The position numbers and the translations under genes are program-made. Positions 44,357 to 55,138 of a stretch of DNA of 64,000 nucleotides are shown in pieces; position 1 is the first letter of the stretch, and each line of letters starts with the position of its first letter. The notes beneath the pieces are model-generated. The model searched no databases. It saw only the letters and a program-made list of their open reading frames with translations, and was not told the DNA's origin. Source of the DNA: Brevipalpus yothersi (taxonomy: Eukaryota > Arthropoda > Arachnida > Trombidiformes > Tenuipalpidae); assembly GCA_003956705.1 (NCBI GenBank), contig QZCP01000172.1:9413-73412 (forward strand), in the 5' to 3' direction.

Positions 44357-45012
44357 AATATCAACAGAAATCATTGATATGTTCGAGTTCTGTCACCAAA
44401 GTTCTCTTAGGATTTTGGCATTTTTTGAGTCTAATTATACGTAATCCTACAGTATCAATGCCCATCATCAATTTTAATATACTAAGTTTCGATTAAAAAA
44501 ATTAAAATTAAAATTAAAATTTGGTACGTAAGCTAAAACAAGTCCAAATTTATCATCTTCGATTAGACAGCTTCGAATTTTGTATTTATATTCATCGAAG
44601 TGCTCAGTCCATGAACAGTCATCGTAATCATTGGTAAAAGTCAATTCAAATTTCATCAATAAGCAAGCTATACCATCATCATTGGAGAAAATATTCAGAT
44701 CGAATCAAAGCTAGACTGACTGACAGGTAAGCATTTTCAAAGCAACTTTCCATTCAAACAAGCTCAAACATGAACAAGTGGTCATTTATTTTTGTTTTAA
44801 AAATCTGACGTTTGGTTCATTAGTCAAAAGCATACACCTCACAACTCTTTGACTCGAAAAAACATCTGATCAATTCAACTGGAATTGAACACTTGCTTAT
44901 TGGATGGAGCATAACCCATTTTAACCCTTTAGAAGATTTTGATTTATTTTAAAAAGGAGCTCACAAATGATTTCTTCTTCAGTTGATTCTCTTGCACAGT
45001 GCATCTTCCAAA

Positions 45013-45847
45013 ATGATTCCATTGATTGAAACTAGAAATTTTCTTTTCGCTTTGATATTCCTTCCACTGAGTAAGCCATCATTCATCTGATCATCAATAT
45101 GAATTGGAAATATATTCATATTTTAATTTATTTTCTAAAATTTTTCACAATTTCTATTCAGTATCATCACTCACATTGAGTCAAGAAGATGTGAGAAGAC
45201 TCTGCCGAGAGGCAAGATTACAAGAGGATGCTGATAAAGATGCGGAAACCATTGTAGATGGATTGGCAAAAGTGGTGGAAAGTAAATTGTCCACTAAAGC
45301 AGCCAATAATCAAACTGCTGAAATGGACAAACTTTTAGTCAAATCTTTGGTTAACAACTTCTTAACGTAAGTTACCATCAAAATTTGATCTTTTTAATAT
45401 CAATCACAATTGAGAGAAAATTTTCTTTAAAGTCGTCGAGTCTCTTGGTATGGATATGGAGTAAATTCCTTCAATCGTAAGATTAAGATTAATCGAAAAA
45501 TAAGCAATGACAAAGATGCTGTTACTGGAGTCACCAATTTGATCACCCTACAAAATCCAACACTAAAAGCGAATGATTTAATTGATCGTGTAGCAAGTCG
45601 TGATACTGCTAAAAACAGTCAAATTTTCAAAAAATTTCTCAACTTCAACGTTCAGACGCAATCAAAACGTGAAGCTGGACTGGAACCTCTAAGGAATGAG
45701 ATAGTTCGAGCTACTGGAAAAACAAAATCTTCATCAGAATCGGTCGAAAAATGTGCCAATATTCGATTGACTCAAGAGATGGATTCAACCAAGGCTCATA
45801 AGTGGTGGGCTATCGTTGATATGATCAGCGAACAGTTACAAGAGTAA
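45013..45847 (+). CDS. A3: small secreted protein, A family
   Basis: Exons 45013-45070 (58 bp), 45162-45366 (205 bp) and 45433-45847 (415 bp), with the same phases as A1 and A2, give 225 residues. It is almost identical to A2. Differences include Glu for Val in KDAETIV, Ala for Thr in DGLAKVV, Ala for Glu in DRVASRD and five extra codons (RVSWY region) at the start of exon 3. Open, correctly spliced frames in both copies suggest both are functional after a recent duplication. Confidence 0.87.
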
Positions 45848-47196
45848 AAAACTATGTATGAACTAATTGTTGGACAAACATATCAATAATTATGATGGTT
45901 AAGAATTGAAAATATATTAAAAAATTCAAGCCCTCAAGCTTAATATATGGTCATTTAAGATTCATATAAATGCATGATTCTTCTCATGTTTCGTTATGGT
46001 GAGGAATGAGTTGAACAACACTCTTCCCGCTCCTCAGCTTTAAATTTACCAATTCATTCATTTCATTGATTTTCACAAACTAGCGGCCATTCGTGAAAGT
46101 CAATGAACAAAAAGTTCAGAGTTCATAGTTCATAGTGTGTACTTTCTCACACATGGAACATGTGTACATGAAAAATCTGCTTACAAACTGGAGACTATTC
46201 AAATCAATGAGTTACTCGAGGAGATGGCTCCTCTTGATTTGATCATCTAGGGAAGAAGGTAGAAAATAAGTATCAGAATAACATATTCCAAGAATATCCA
46301 TATTCCTCTCCAATGATATATGTCTATCTAGGTGATAAAAATTTGGATAAATAAAAAATAAAAATAAAATGGAAACTGTGAGCTTAACATGAATATATGG
46401 CCGTTTTCATAATAAATATGGACAAAAAATACTGAACGATTTATTCATCAATCGTGAACTAGTTGGAATCATTGAGAAAATCAAGATCATCAATTCTTTT
46501 TCGAGTCTTGTCGATTAATGAAATGAAAATATGATCTAAATGGACCTTAGTTATTGTCTTATCAAAAAAGTTGACCTGAACTGAATCAGCAGCCTGATCA
46601 TTTTTTCCAGGAACGTAAAAGTGTTCACATTAATTTCTCCTACATTGGTAAGTATCTGACTGATTGTCAAGTTGGAAATCAGTAACTTCTCAATCCATAT
46701 TGTGGTCATTCTCTCTATCTCTATGACTTGTGTAATTATAACTCATCTGTCCTGTGTGACCGTTTTATGTAAGTGACCTTATCAGTGGTCAAGCTTACAT
46801 TGTAATCGGTGGATGTGTACTGATGCCCTGGATCTATCCGAGTCCACCTTGGAGAGTAAACTTTTGTCCTTTAACCTCAGTCCTCGTGTCCTTTTTAAGC
46901 TCATATTCCAATTTCATCAATCGGAATTATTCCTTTATAAAAGAGAGTCATAAAGTGAGCTCCACCTTCTATCTACCTGTTTTCAATGCAGATGAATTCA
47001 AAAATTTTATTCGAGAAAGTGCACATCCTCTCCTAAAACGTTATTAATTTGTTCAAAAAATACAAGACGTTTCCAGCTAAACTCTCTACCTTTGTACAAG
47101 TGAATCATGAAAAATCTATCCACTGGATTACGCCATACCATGGCATACATTCGATTTTCAATAATTCCAAATCTGTTGGTCAATTCTCAATTAGTG

Positions 47197-47200
47197 TTAT
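47197..47200. other. Unoccupied (pre-insertion) retrotransposon target site
   Basis: The duplicate of both retrotransposon flanks is continuous here, CTCAATTAGTGTTAT then CTACATGTAT, with a single TTAT. It is the empty site corresponding to the filled one at 29058-42827. Confidence 0.93.
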
Positions 47201-47439
47201 CTACATGTATCTGATGACGTTGATTTGACTCAATTTGGAGATCAATTCCATAGTGAGATCAGATTTTCCAGGTGAGCACCATTTGCATAAATTTTTTGAT
47301 GTTTTGATGTGTTAATCAAGAGTTGAGTACAATGACATTCACAGGATCACAAGGTACCTCCTTTCAAGCTATAAAAAAATTCACCACATTGGCAATTTAA
47401 ACTTGTGGTTAGCATTGCCACCAAATCAGTATGATCAAT

Positions 47440-48052
47440 TATATTTTTTTATCAGTCTTCTCTATCCTCCATGAAGTGAGTATCTGCCTTTTATGTACCT
47501 ACTCCAAACATTGGGGGAAATAAATTTGATCAGTCATCGTCAATAGGAGCCATGAAAACTATTGACTAAACAGGACTAATGGTGAAAATTTCTCGAAGAC
47601 TATCGTAAAAGTGCTAAGAAAGGAGAAAATGAGGACCCTAGTCGATATGGTTGGAAAAGTGGTACTCCTCTGATGGCCAAATCTGTAGAACTGGTGGATG
47701 GATCAAGAAACAAAATTGATCGGTAAACAACCAAATTCTCATTTTGATCCATAGTGAGTAATCTTGAGATTAACAATTGAAACGAAAAATTTAAGCCATA
47801 TTGCTGCTACTCCTTTTTCAGTGATAGCAGCTTACAATTTCCGACTGCAGGAGATATTTACGTGGATAAAGTGATCAAAAATTGACAAAATTCAGTGTCT
47901 AGCTATCATCGTAAGATCATCGAAGATAATTCGCAAGTTACAACTACAGATCAAGAGAGACTCATGATTGATGGAAAGTGAAGAGGATTGGGTGTAAATC
48001 AAGGTCTATCCTTTATCTAATTGACGTTGCCAATCGATTTAGGTGTCATTTT
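47440..48052 (+). pseudogene. C3: dead C-family gene
   Basis: It retains an exon 2-like segment with EDPSRYGW and an exon 3-like segment with FPTAGDIYVDKVIKN and YHRKIIEDNSQVTTTDQERL, in correct order with splice-like borders. In-frame stops follow VIKN, the GK of the SDGKY block, and LSFI. No initiating signal-peptide frame is intact. Confidence 0.8.
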
Positions 48053-48754
48053 AATCGAATTTTTATCAGCCGATCAATCTGATGATATTTCAATATTTTG
48101 GCTTACGCTGATCCCACATTGCTCATTCAGCTATATACATCTTCTGAGCCTCAGCTAATTGAACTATGATCATGATCTCCATTTTTGACTAAAGAAATCT
48201 CTATCTGACGGCATTGCTTCACCTATCTTGAATGATCTGGATTCCATGGAGGTCACTTATTTGAATCTCAGTCTATCCAATAATTTTTTGTAACTTTTTA
48301 AGAGGCTTCCTCTTTTCTCCATGATGAATGATCCAGAGTATCGCCGAGAATGTACACAGATGTCTTCTCATCAATTCTAATATACTATGTATGATCCTAT
48401 TGTAACACATCAGATTGAACAGCTCATCAGCTATATATCTCACTCCAATATTTGATCTATTTTCCGAGTATAAGATAGTGATGGCTCCAAAGAACTCGAT
48501 ATATACTTTTTGTCTTAATCTGGACTTCAGAAGTTGATCAAATTTTGTACATTCAGAGTATCGCGTAATCAATTAAGTGTCTTCAAGAAGAAGGTTGCTA
48601 ATTGAGATGTGAGCTTATTCAACACTCACGTACTCATCTAACATGGAAAATAAGTGAATCAAGTAAAGAATTAGATAAATTATAGCATAAGGCCCAAAAA
48701 GCAGTTTTTAGGTGATTATTGTTTATTGAGATGATATGGAAAATAAAGATGCTC

Positions 48755-49910
48755 TCAAGTATTGATAGTTCTAGTAGTAATCATGAAAAGATCATTTGCT
48801 GATACTTTTGAATCTTTGAAATCATCATCCGACATAATGTCCAAAATATCAAATGATTCATCGAGAGCTGCAATTCCAAGTATAATATCTTGCACGTTTC
48901 GAATATTGCTATGTTTACCATTGACAGCTTTCGTGTTGATTATCACATCTCCTTCTCTATCGAACTGTTGGCCAGATTTTCTTTCACTCACTGGGCTAAC
49001 TTTTTTGCCTACATTTTTTGTCAACAAATGGTCTAGGAGATTTTCTCTTCCTATCATTCCTCGAGCAACAAAATCATCACACAGCCCAGATACTTGACCA
49101 CTTGCTGTCATACGGTTTGAAATTTTATTTCTCTCATGTTTTTGATCACTATCTGACCTCAGACCAGAAGCTGTATTCATCTGAATATCCTGTATATCTA
49201 TGTCCACATCGGAACCTCGATACTTGTTCCCAGTGAGAGTGACTCCAATCGGAAAAGCCTGGAGTAGATTGGAATTCGTTGTCACTATATCGATCAGAGA
49301 ATTGATAGCCGATCGATCTTTATTCTTGTATTTACTGGTAATCTTTACATCCGGAATCACTGCATAGCTCTCGGGATATATTAACGGGAATAGGTTTGGT
49401 ATATCAAGAAGAGGCCTTAACAGAAATTCAGATAAACAAAATTCTGGTAAAATTTTCATCACACAAAAAGCTTTTTCTCATATCAAATTCATTTTTGTAA
49501 ACTTACGTTGTAAGAGCAGTTGTAGCTTGCTTTGATGATCTAATTGGTTGAGGAATTTTGCTTGATGTTGTAGTCTTTCCAATGGTTTGAGGTGAAGATC
49601 TGCCTAGTTGATGTAGTGCTTTGGACAAAATTTCCTCCAAAAAGCTTCTTGAAACTTGACCAGTTGCTTCCAGAGTTCTAATCACCAAATCGGGGCTTAT
49701 TCCAGATCGGAGTAATTTTTCCGCATGGTAACAAGATTCAAGATCTTTTTTTGATTGATTTGTTTGAACATCACTGATCTCTGGAAGTTATATTCTTCAT
49801 CAAAAAGCGGATTCTCTCTTCGATAATTCATGATACCCACCTCTAGAGCTTACTAAATCTGATTGTATGCTGAGTATAATATAAGTGATTGATAAAGTTC
49901 GGAAAATCAT
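48755..49910 (-). CDS. B2: secreted protein, B family
   Basis: Minus-strand exons 49841-49910, 49507-49780 (274 bp, the same as B1) and 48755-49415, phases 1 then 2, give 334 residues. A signal-peptide-like start (MIFRTLSITYIILSIQ) is followed by EISDV, ESCYHAEKLLRSG, SPDLVIRTLEATGQV and a Ser/Thr-rich linker. Exon 3 has IPDVKITSKYKNK, a TGNKYRGSDVD block, GLCDDFVARGMIGR and the family end AALDESFDILDIM then SDDDFKDSK. It diverges clearly from B1 but keeps both cysteines. It lies head to head with C4, 586 bp apart, repeating the B1/C1 arrangement. Confidence 0.85.
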
Positions 49911-50154
49911 TGTTCTCTTGCTTGGGAGCATCATTACAGGAGATAACAAATACTGAATATGATGATATGGTATCAACTTTTAAAGCTAATTTGAAACAAG
50001 TATCATTCTTATTATCTGAATAATGGAGCATAATCTGGACACGCACAGTGAGAAAAGACTGTATTCAATTTTCCATCTTCCATGGCTTCCAACACCTGTG
50101 ATAAATGATAATGAGCCTCGATTTCATGCATCAGATAAACTATCGCATGATGCT

Positions 50155-50276
50155 TACAGTCGTTTGGTTTAGGATGAATACGATAGTCTCCACCGATAAG
50201 ATAGGGTCCTGAACGGGCAGTGGGTGGTATCTAATCAGTTAGAACTATCGTATTCATCCTAAACCAAACGACTGTA
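50155..50276. repeat. Perfect 33-bp foldback inverted repeat
   Basis: Arms 50155-50187 and 50244-50276 are exact reverse complements (arm starts TACAGTCGTTTGGTTTAGG), with a 56-nt loop. It lies between the divergent B2 and C4 starts. A near-perfect stem of this size would form a stable hairpin in DNA or RNA. Confidence 0.95.
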
Positions 50277-50422
50277 GATGGTAACCGATCAGATCTGACG
50301 GAGGCCCAGATGGAGATAATTTTAAGAAATGTGGTCCAGAAATCATATGATAATTAATGCTAATTAAAATGAGATCGAGCAACGACGACATCAGTGAGAA
50401 GAGACTCTTTTTGAGGTGTTCA

Positions 50423-50431
50423 TATATATAA
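50423..50431 (+). promoter_or_regulatory. TATA box of C4
   Basis: TATATATAA, 66-74 bp upstream of the C4 start codon. Confidence 0.55.
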
Positions 50432-50496
50432 GCCAGAATGATGCCAGATGGGCGAGTTGCATTTATGTTTGAGTACTGTAAGGAACATCCAGAATC

Positions 50497-51126
50497 ATGA
50501 AATATATTTTTTTCACTCTATTACATCTTCCATTGAGTAAGTGAATCAATATTTTTCACAATATTGACGATAATTTAATCATTCAAATCTCCTCTGGAAA
50601 GTTTCCACAGCTCCTATTGAAAATAAAGGAGATTCCAAAAAAGACTATTGTTCAAAATTAAGAATCAAAAGTGCCCAAGGTAATCCAAGAGAAGAACACG
50701 AGGAGCCAAGTCGATATGGTACAAGACATTTTTCTGCCCAAACTAACGATCTTAAGTCTGAAAAATTTATGGACGAGCATGAAACAGAATTGGTTCGTAG
50801 AGTTCGAGACTCTGAATTTGATCCATTGTAAGTTCTATTCAAATCAAAATCAACAGAAAACGTGTACAGTATTCTTTTTCCATTCTTCTAGTGGTGGCAG
50901 CTTACAATTTCCGGCAGCAGCGGACATTTATTTGAATGAAATTATCAAAAATTGCCAATATTCGGTATCTAATTATGATCGTAAAATTGTTGAAGACAAT
51001 TCTATTGTCAAAACTACCACCGATCATCAGAGAATATTTAGTGATGGAAAATACAGTGGATCAGAGGTGAACCAGAATCTCACTGTGATATATATGTCAA
51101 CACCAACCAATACTGGTTTGGGTTGA
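50497..51126 (+). CDS. C4: small secreted protein, C family
   Basis: Exons 50497-50536, 50602-50827 and 50892-51126 (235 bp, identical in length to C1 exon 3), phases 1 then 2, give 166 residues. The signal peptide starts MKYIFFTLLHLPL. Mature sequence: APIENKGDSKKDYCSKL, a conserved EPSRYGT, LQFPAAADIYLNEIIKNC, YDRKIVEDNSIVKTTTD and SDGKYSGSEVNQNLTVIYMS. It is clearly diverged from C1, unlike the near-identical A2/A3 pair, so it belongs to an older duplication. It is divergent from B2. Confidence 0.86.
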
Positions 51127-51678
51127 ACGCGTTGATGAAACATTTGGATTGTACATTTATTGGAATAGCAGCCCTACTGGTTCACCAGATTTACTTTTTT
51201 ACTGCTAGTATAAACATAGTTAAATTGAATTGTTACAATGATCTTTACAATTCATGGCAATTTAGAGGAATTGTTCTCGGAAACTTCATGTTTTTTGAAA
51301 CCAATTTTGAGATCATTCAGGAGCTCATAACAGTTCAGTTTTAGTCGAGGTTGAATTGATTCTTTGTCACAGACTGACTAATTATTTGACTGATTCAATC
51401 ACCAAATAAATTGTCAAATTTTCTCTACAAAGTTCTACATTGTCGAAATTCTATTCTAGGATTTCATGATAGTGATTCTATGATTTAAAGAACTTTATTT
51501 TTGAAATTCATTGAGATAGTATCAATCCATTCGAGATCCGCAATCCTGTTCTGTTAGGAGGCTTGTTTTCTCACTAATTAATGAATTCATAGATTGGAAA
51601 TTCATTCGTTTCGATACTACTAAAGACAGATAGAGCGATAGTGTGCAGTTAGAGCGAATTTCAACATTTCAACATTTC

Positions 51679-51896
51679 AACATTCCGGCTGCAGGAGATA
51701 TTCATGTGGATGAAGTGATCAAAGCTGAAATTCGTAATCTGGCTATGATCATAAGATAGTTATAGATAATTCGGAAGTTACAGCTACCATTGACCAAGAG
51801 AGACTTATGAGTAATGGAAAGTATAGAGGATCGAATGTGAATCAAGGTCTATCCTTCATCTACTTGGCATTACCAATCAATTTAGGTGCCGGTTAA
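51679..51896 (+). pseudogene. C5: dead C-family exon 3
   Basis: It reads IPAAGDIHVDEVIK, then shifts frame within the KNC region. The rest (DNSEVTATIDQERLMSNG, then SNVNQGLSFIYLALP) is in another frame to a TAA. No exon 1 or 2 is found upstream. Confidence 0.75.
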
Positions 51897-52768
51897 ATTG
51901 AATTTTCATCACCTGATCTATCGAATAGTTTTTCAATGCTCCGACTTGATGACAAGTCCCAAATATCTCTTCCAGTGATATATTTTTGATTATAAAGTAA
52001 TTGAGCAATAATTATGCTTCTTGATTTCGATTAAATGAAATTCTATCTGATCGTATTGTTCGTCCAATCTTGAATGGTCTAAAGTCCATGCAGATCCCTT
52101 ATTCAAATCTCAATTGATCCAACTATTTCCAACACAGTACTTTCTCTAATGTTCTTCCTTTACCCTGAATGGTTCAGATTTTGATCAAGAACATATGCCT
52201 AAATTTTTTATCATCAATCCTCACATATGTTTCCATCTCAGTATGCCAGATTGAGCAGATTTCAAGATAGGTGTCTTCTTCAAAAATTCGATCTGTTAAA
52301 TCATAATATTCTTTCCAAGAAGCTTTATTTACAATATTTTTTTCAACTAGCCTCCATAGATTTTAGGCTAAATTTTTTTCATTTGGAGAATTATTGATCC
52401 TGTTTCATTTTACCAACAAGAAGTCCAATAGTTGGAAGAGGACTTGGTTCAAGACACGGTTATTCACCTGATTTCAAAGAAAACAAATGTGTAAGAAATC
52501 AGATAAATTGTCACATCATGATAGGTATAAAAAACTCAAGGAGCTGTCTCTCAATTAGTAATGTTTATTAAAATGAAAACCTTTAAGATTGGAGTGGTTG
52601 GATATGGATGTGAATAAATTTTTGCCCTATTGTACTTTGAACACAAAAATTCTGTGATGAAAAAACCAGCCTCATACTTGGTTCCCAATTTTATTGTGGC
52701 TGAAAGAATAAATTGGAACCCATTAAAACGCTGTTCGAAATGTTGATCCTTCTAATTAACATGCATTA
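51897..52768. other. Intergenic C5 / D2
   Basis: AT-rich unique DNA with no supported gene. Confidence 0.4.
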
Positions 52769-54643
52769 CTAATCTTCCACTGACTTAGTGCTTCGAGGTG
52801 ATGAAGAGATTTGTCTTGCTTCCGATTCTGTGTCATTTTCTCCTATTGATGAAGCAGATAGCTTGGTCTTGATAGTTAATGGACCTGCTGTTTTGGTATC
52901 TGTTAAAGTTATATCTTCCAACTTGAGGTCACCAGAATTCGAACTATATTTTATAAATGCAACTATAAAAGCTATAACTAGGATAATGGAGACAATGAAT
53001 ATAATTAGTTTAATTAGGTAAGCTAATTCGCTTTCGGGTGCCATTTGGATTGAGAAATAAGTATCAATTGAAAAATTTCCCCGCCAAATTGATATCACTG
53101 CCACTTTAGGGTCCATTCTCTTGGCTTTCAGCTTGTAAACACCATCAATATAACCAATCTCTTCCGAATACACTGAATTATCCAGCATTACGTAGGGTCT
53201 TTCACCGTTTACATACATGGGCTCATGGGAAAACTCAATACTTAATTCCATTGAATTGTTTTCAATGTCCCTCCGGAAAGCAGTTGCATTTGGATAGCAA
53301 GCGTCTGATACTTTATCTCGGCCAACATTCTTCCCATCAACACATTCCGAAGAAATCCATAAGCAACTGGAGCCCGCATAAAGAATACACCAAACACATG
53401 AAGGAGCATATTTGCAATCAATTAGTTTAGAGGTATACTCGGAACCATCTTTATCCCATCTCAATAGAACGGATCTTGAAATATTCCAGTAAATTGAAAT
53501 TGATTCTTGATCAAAATTGGTCATTTCGGATGTACATTCCGGTGTTCTCATTTCACAATCATCAATAAAACATCTAACTTCCATGTAACCTTCTTCAGTT
53601 CTCTCGGTGTAAGCCAGTACTGATAAATGTAACGGCATGACAACATAAACATCAATACTACTTGTGATAACATTTGGTCCGAGCTCAAAACAGCGCATAG
53701 ATTTATTGTGAAAGAATAAAGGAATAACGTGGCTGCATTTTTTCGACTTATCATTTTGATTCCAAGGTTCTTGAGTTAAATCTCGAATATATGATTGTAG
53801 GTTCAAATAGTCGGATGGAAATGTACCTTCATCGTTGCATGCTTGGAAACCTTCGCTGAACTTTTCTAGAACATCATTTAGTCTTATAGAGTAGAAAACT
53901 TTATTCCCTACTTCTCGTCCATCAGGAGAATAGAACATTATTGGGTCGGAAATTTTGGGTAAAAAATAAACACGAGTGTCAGAATTTCTGTTCAGAAAAA
54001 AGCTAGATATATATGTTCCATAAGCTGTTGGATCATCTGTAATGTTTTTCAATCGAACGATGACCATTGTTTTTCCATTAGTCTCAAAGCAAACCAACAA
54101 ACCATCATCGTATTCATATATTTGCAAATATTTCCATTTGTGTCCCTGCTTGATATTCTGATTAATGGTGACCAAGGTTTTTAATTCAAAGCCTAATTGC
54201 TTCCCCTTGAAGAGAGAAATATTGGTATCTATTTGGGCGGGCTCAATTATTTGACCAAATTCCCAGAAACCTTCTTGCAAAATTGGTCCATAATGTTGAA
54301 CAGCTGGTTTCAGTTCTTTTTTGCCACCAGTACAATTATCATTTAAGATGAAATCTGTTGAATTCCAAAAAATTGCACATCCACAAGTTTCGTTTATATA
54401 AATAACAGAATAGCTCAAAGCTATCGTTCGAGATATTTCTCTCACAGGTTCAAAAAAGGATCCTGAATAATAAATGTCTACCCTATCATTTCCCTTGGGA
54501 TCAATATGATCAATTCGTGCCACAACTGGATTGAATAGGACATCGAATTCCACCTCTTGGAGGCTGAATAGAGGAAAGGATCTCATAATCACAAAAATTT
54601 GAATCAATATGCGTGCACATTTACGAAATTGGAACCTTTCCAT
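52769..54643 (-). CDS. D2: type I membrane protein with PSI module
   Basis: Intronless, 624 residues. A signal segment at about 10-28 is followed by an ectodomain with FNPVVARIDHID, then LLVCFETNGKTMVIVRLK and YFLPKISDPIMFYS. These are blocks shared with D3 and D4 and, more loosely, with D1. The PSI-type module at about 406-451 has CVWCILYAGSSCLW spacing. A membrane span lies at about 538-562, followed by a tail of about 60 residues rich in Thr, Ser and acidic residues. Several N-glycosylation sequons occur in the ectodomain. It is first of three tandem D genes on the minus strand. Confidence 0.8.
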   Translation of the reverse strand: MERFQFRKCARILIQIFVIMRSFPLFSLQEVEFDVLFNPVVARIDHIDPKGNDRVDIYYSGSFFEPVREISRTIALSYSVIYINETCGCAIFWNSTDFILNDNCTGGKKELKPAVQHYGPILQEGFWEFGQIIEPAQIDTNISLFKGKQLGFELKTLVTINQNIKQGHKWKYLQIYEYDDGLLVCFETNGKTMVIVRLKNITDDPTAYGTYISSFFLNRNSDTRVYFLPKISDPIMFYSPDGREVGNKVFYSIRLNDVLEKFSEGFQACNDEGTFPSDYLNLQSYIRDLTQEPWNQNDKSKKCSHVIPLFFHNKSMRCFELGPNVITSSIDVYVVMPLHLSVLAYTERTEEGYMEVRCFIDDCEMRTPECTSEMTNFDQESISIYWNISRSVLLRWDKDGSEYTSKLIDCKYAPSCVWCILYAGSSCLWISSECVDGKNVGRDKVSDACYPNATAFRRDIENNSMELSIEFSHEPMYVNGERPYVMLDNSVYSEEIGYIDGVYKLKAKRMDPKVAVISIWRGNFSIDTYFSIQMAPESELAYLIKLIIFIVSIILVIAFIVAFIKYSSNSGDLKLEDITLTDTKTAGPLTIKTKLSASSIGENDTESEARQISSSPRSTKSVED

Positions 54644-55138
54644 GTTTTTTTGGAAGATGGTATCAAATTAATCTGATCTCAAATGATAAACTTCAGGTGA
54701 TTGAATGAAAAATCATGATACCGTTGGGTGAGAATAGAATCCTGAGATATCGAATGAGTCAACGATAACATTGGAAATTTCAATTGTTACAATCGACCAT
54801 TAGGAATGTTCCAAGGAATTTTGAATATTTTAGATACTCATTGTTGGTTGAAAATCTCTGATCATATGGAAATTAAGGAAGAATTCACAAATTCATTCGA
54901 ATTGGATATCAAACATGGAAAAATTTGATCTTTGACCTTATAACCTTAAGCAAAACAATTAGGACATTGTTGATAAGGTTTCAAAAAATCTACAAGATTA
55001 ACCAAACCTTTGAGGCATAGTCGTGAAGAGAACAGAAGGTGAGCCATAAAATGTAGGGAAAGATTTAACACAACGCAGTTAATATCGCATTTTTATTGAT
55101 CATTTTACATTTGAACCGAATTTACAAAATTTTGAAAA

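Larger units (their letters stand above)
43748..48495 (+). repeat. Tandem duplication, copy 2
   Basis: Repeats 25859-29061 plus 42824-43603. It starts abruptly inside C exon 2, after the 130-bp repeat, and runs through A3 and a dead C gene. It holds the unoccupied retrotransposon target site and the segment deleted from copy 1. Confidence 0.9.

Noticed and set aside
51123..51344. 73-codon frame directly after C4
   Set aside because: It overlaps the C4 stop and 3' flank, has no counterpart after C1 and no recognisable features beyond chance hydrophobic residues.
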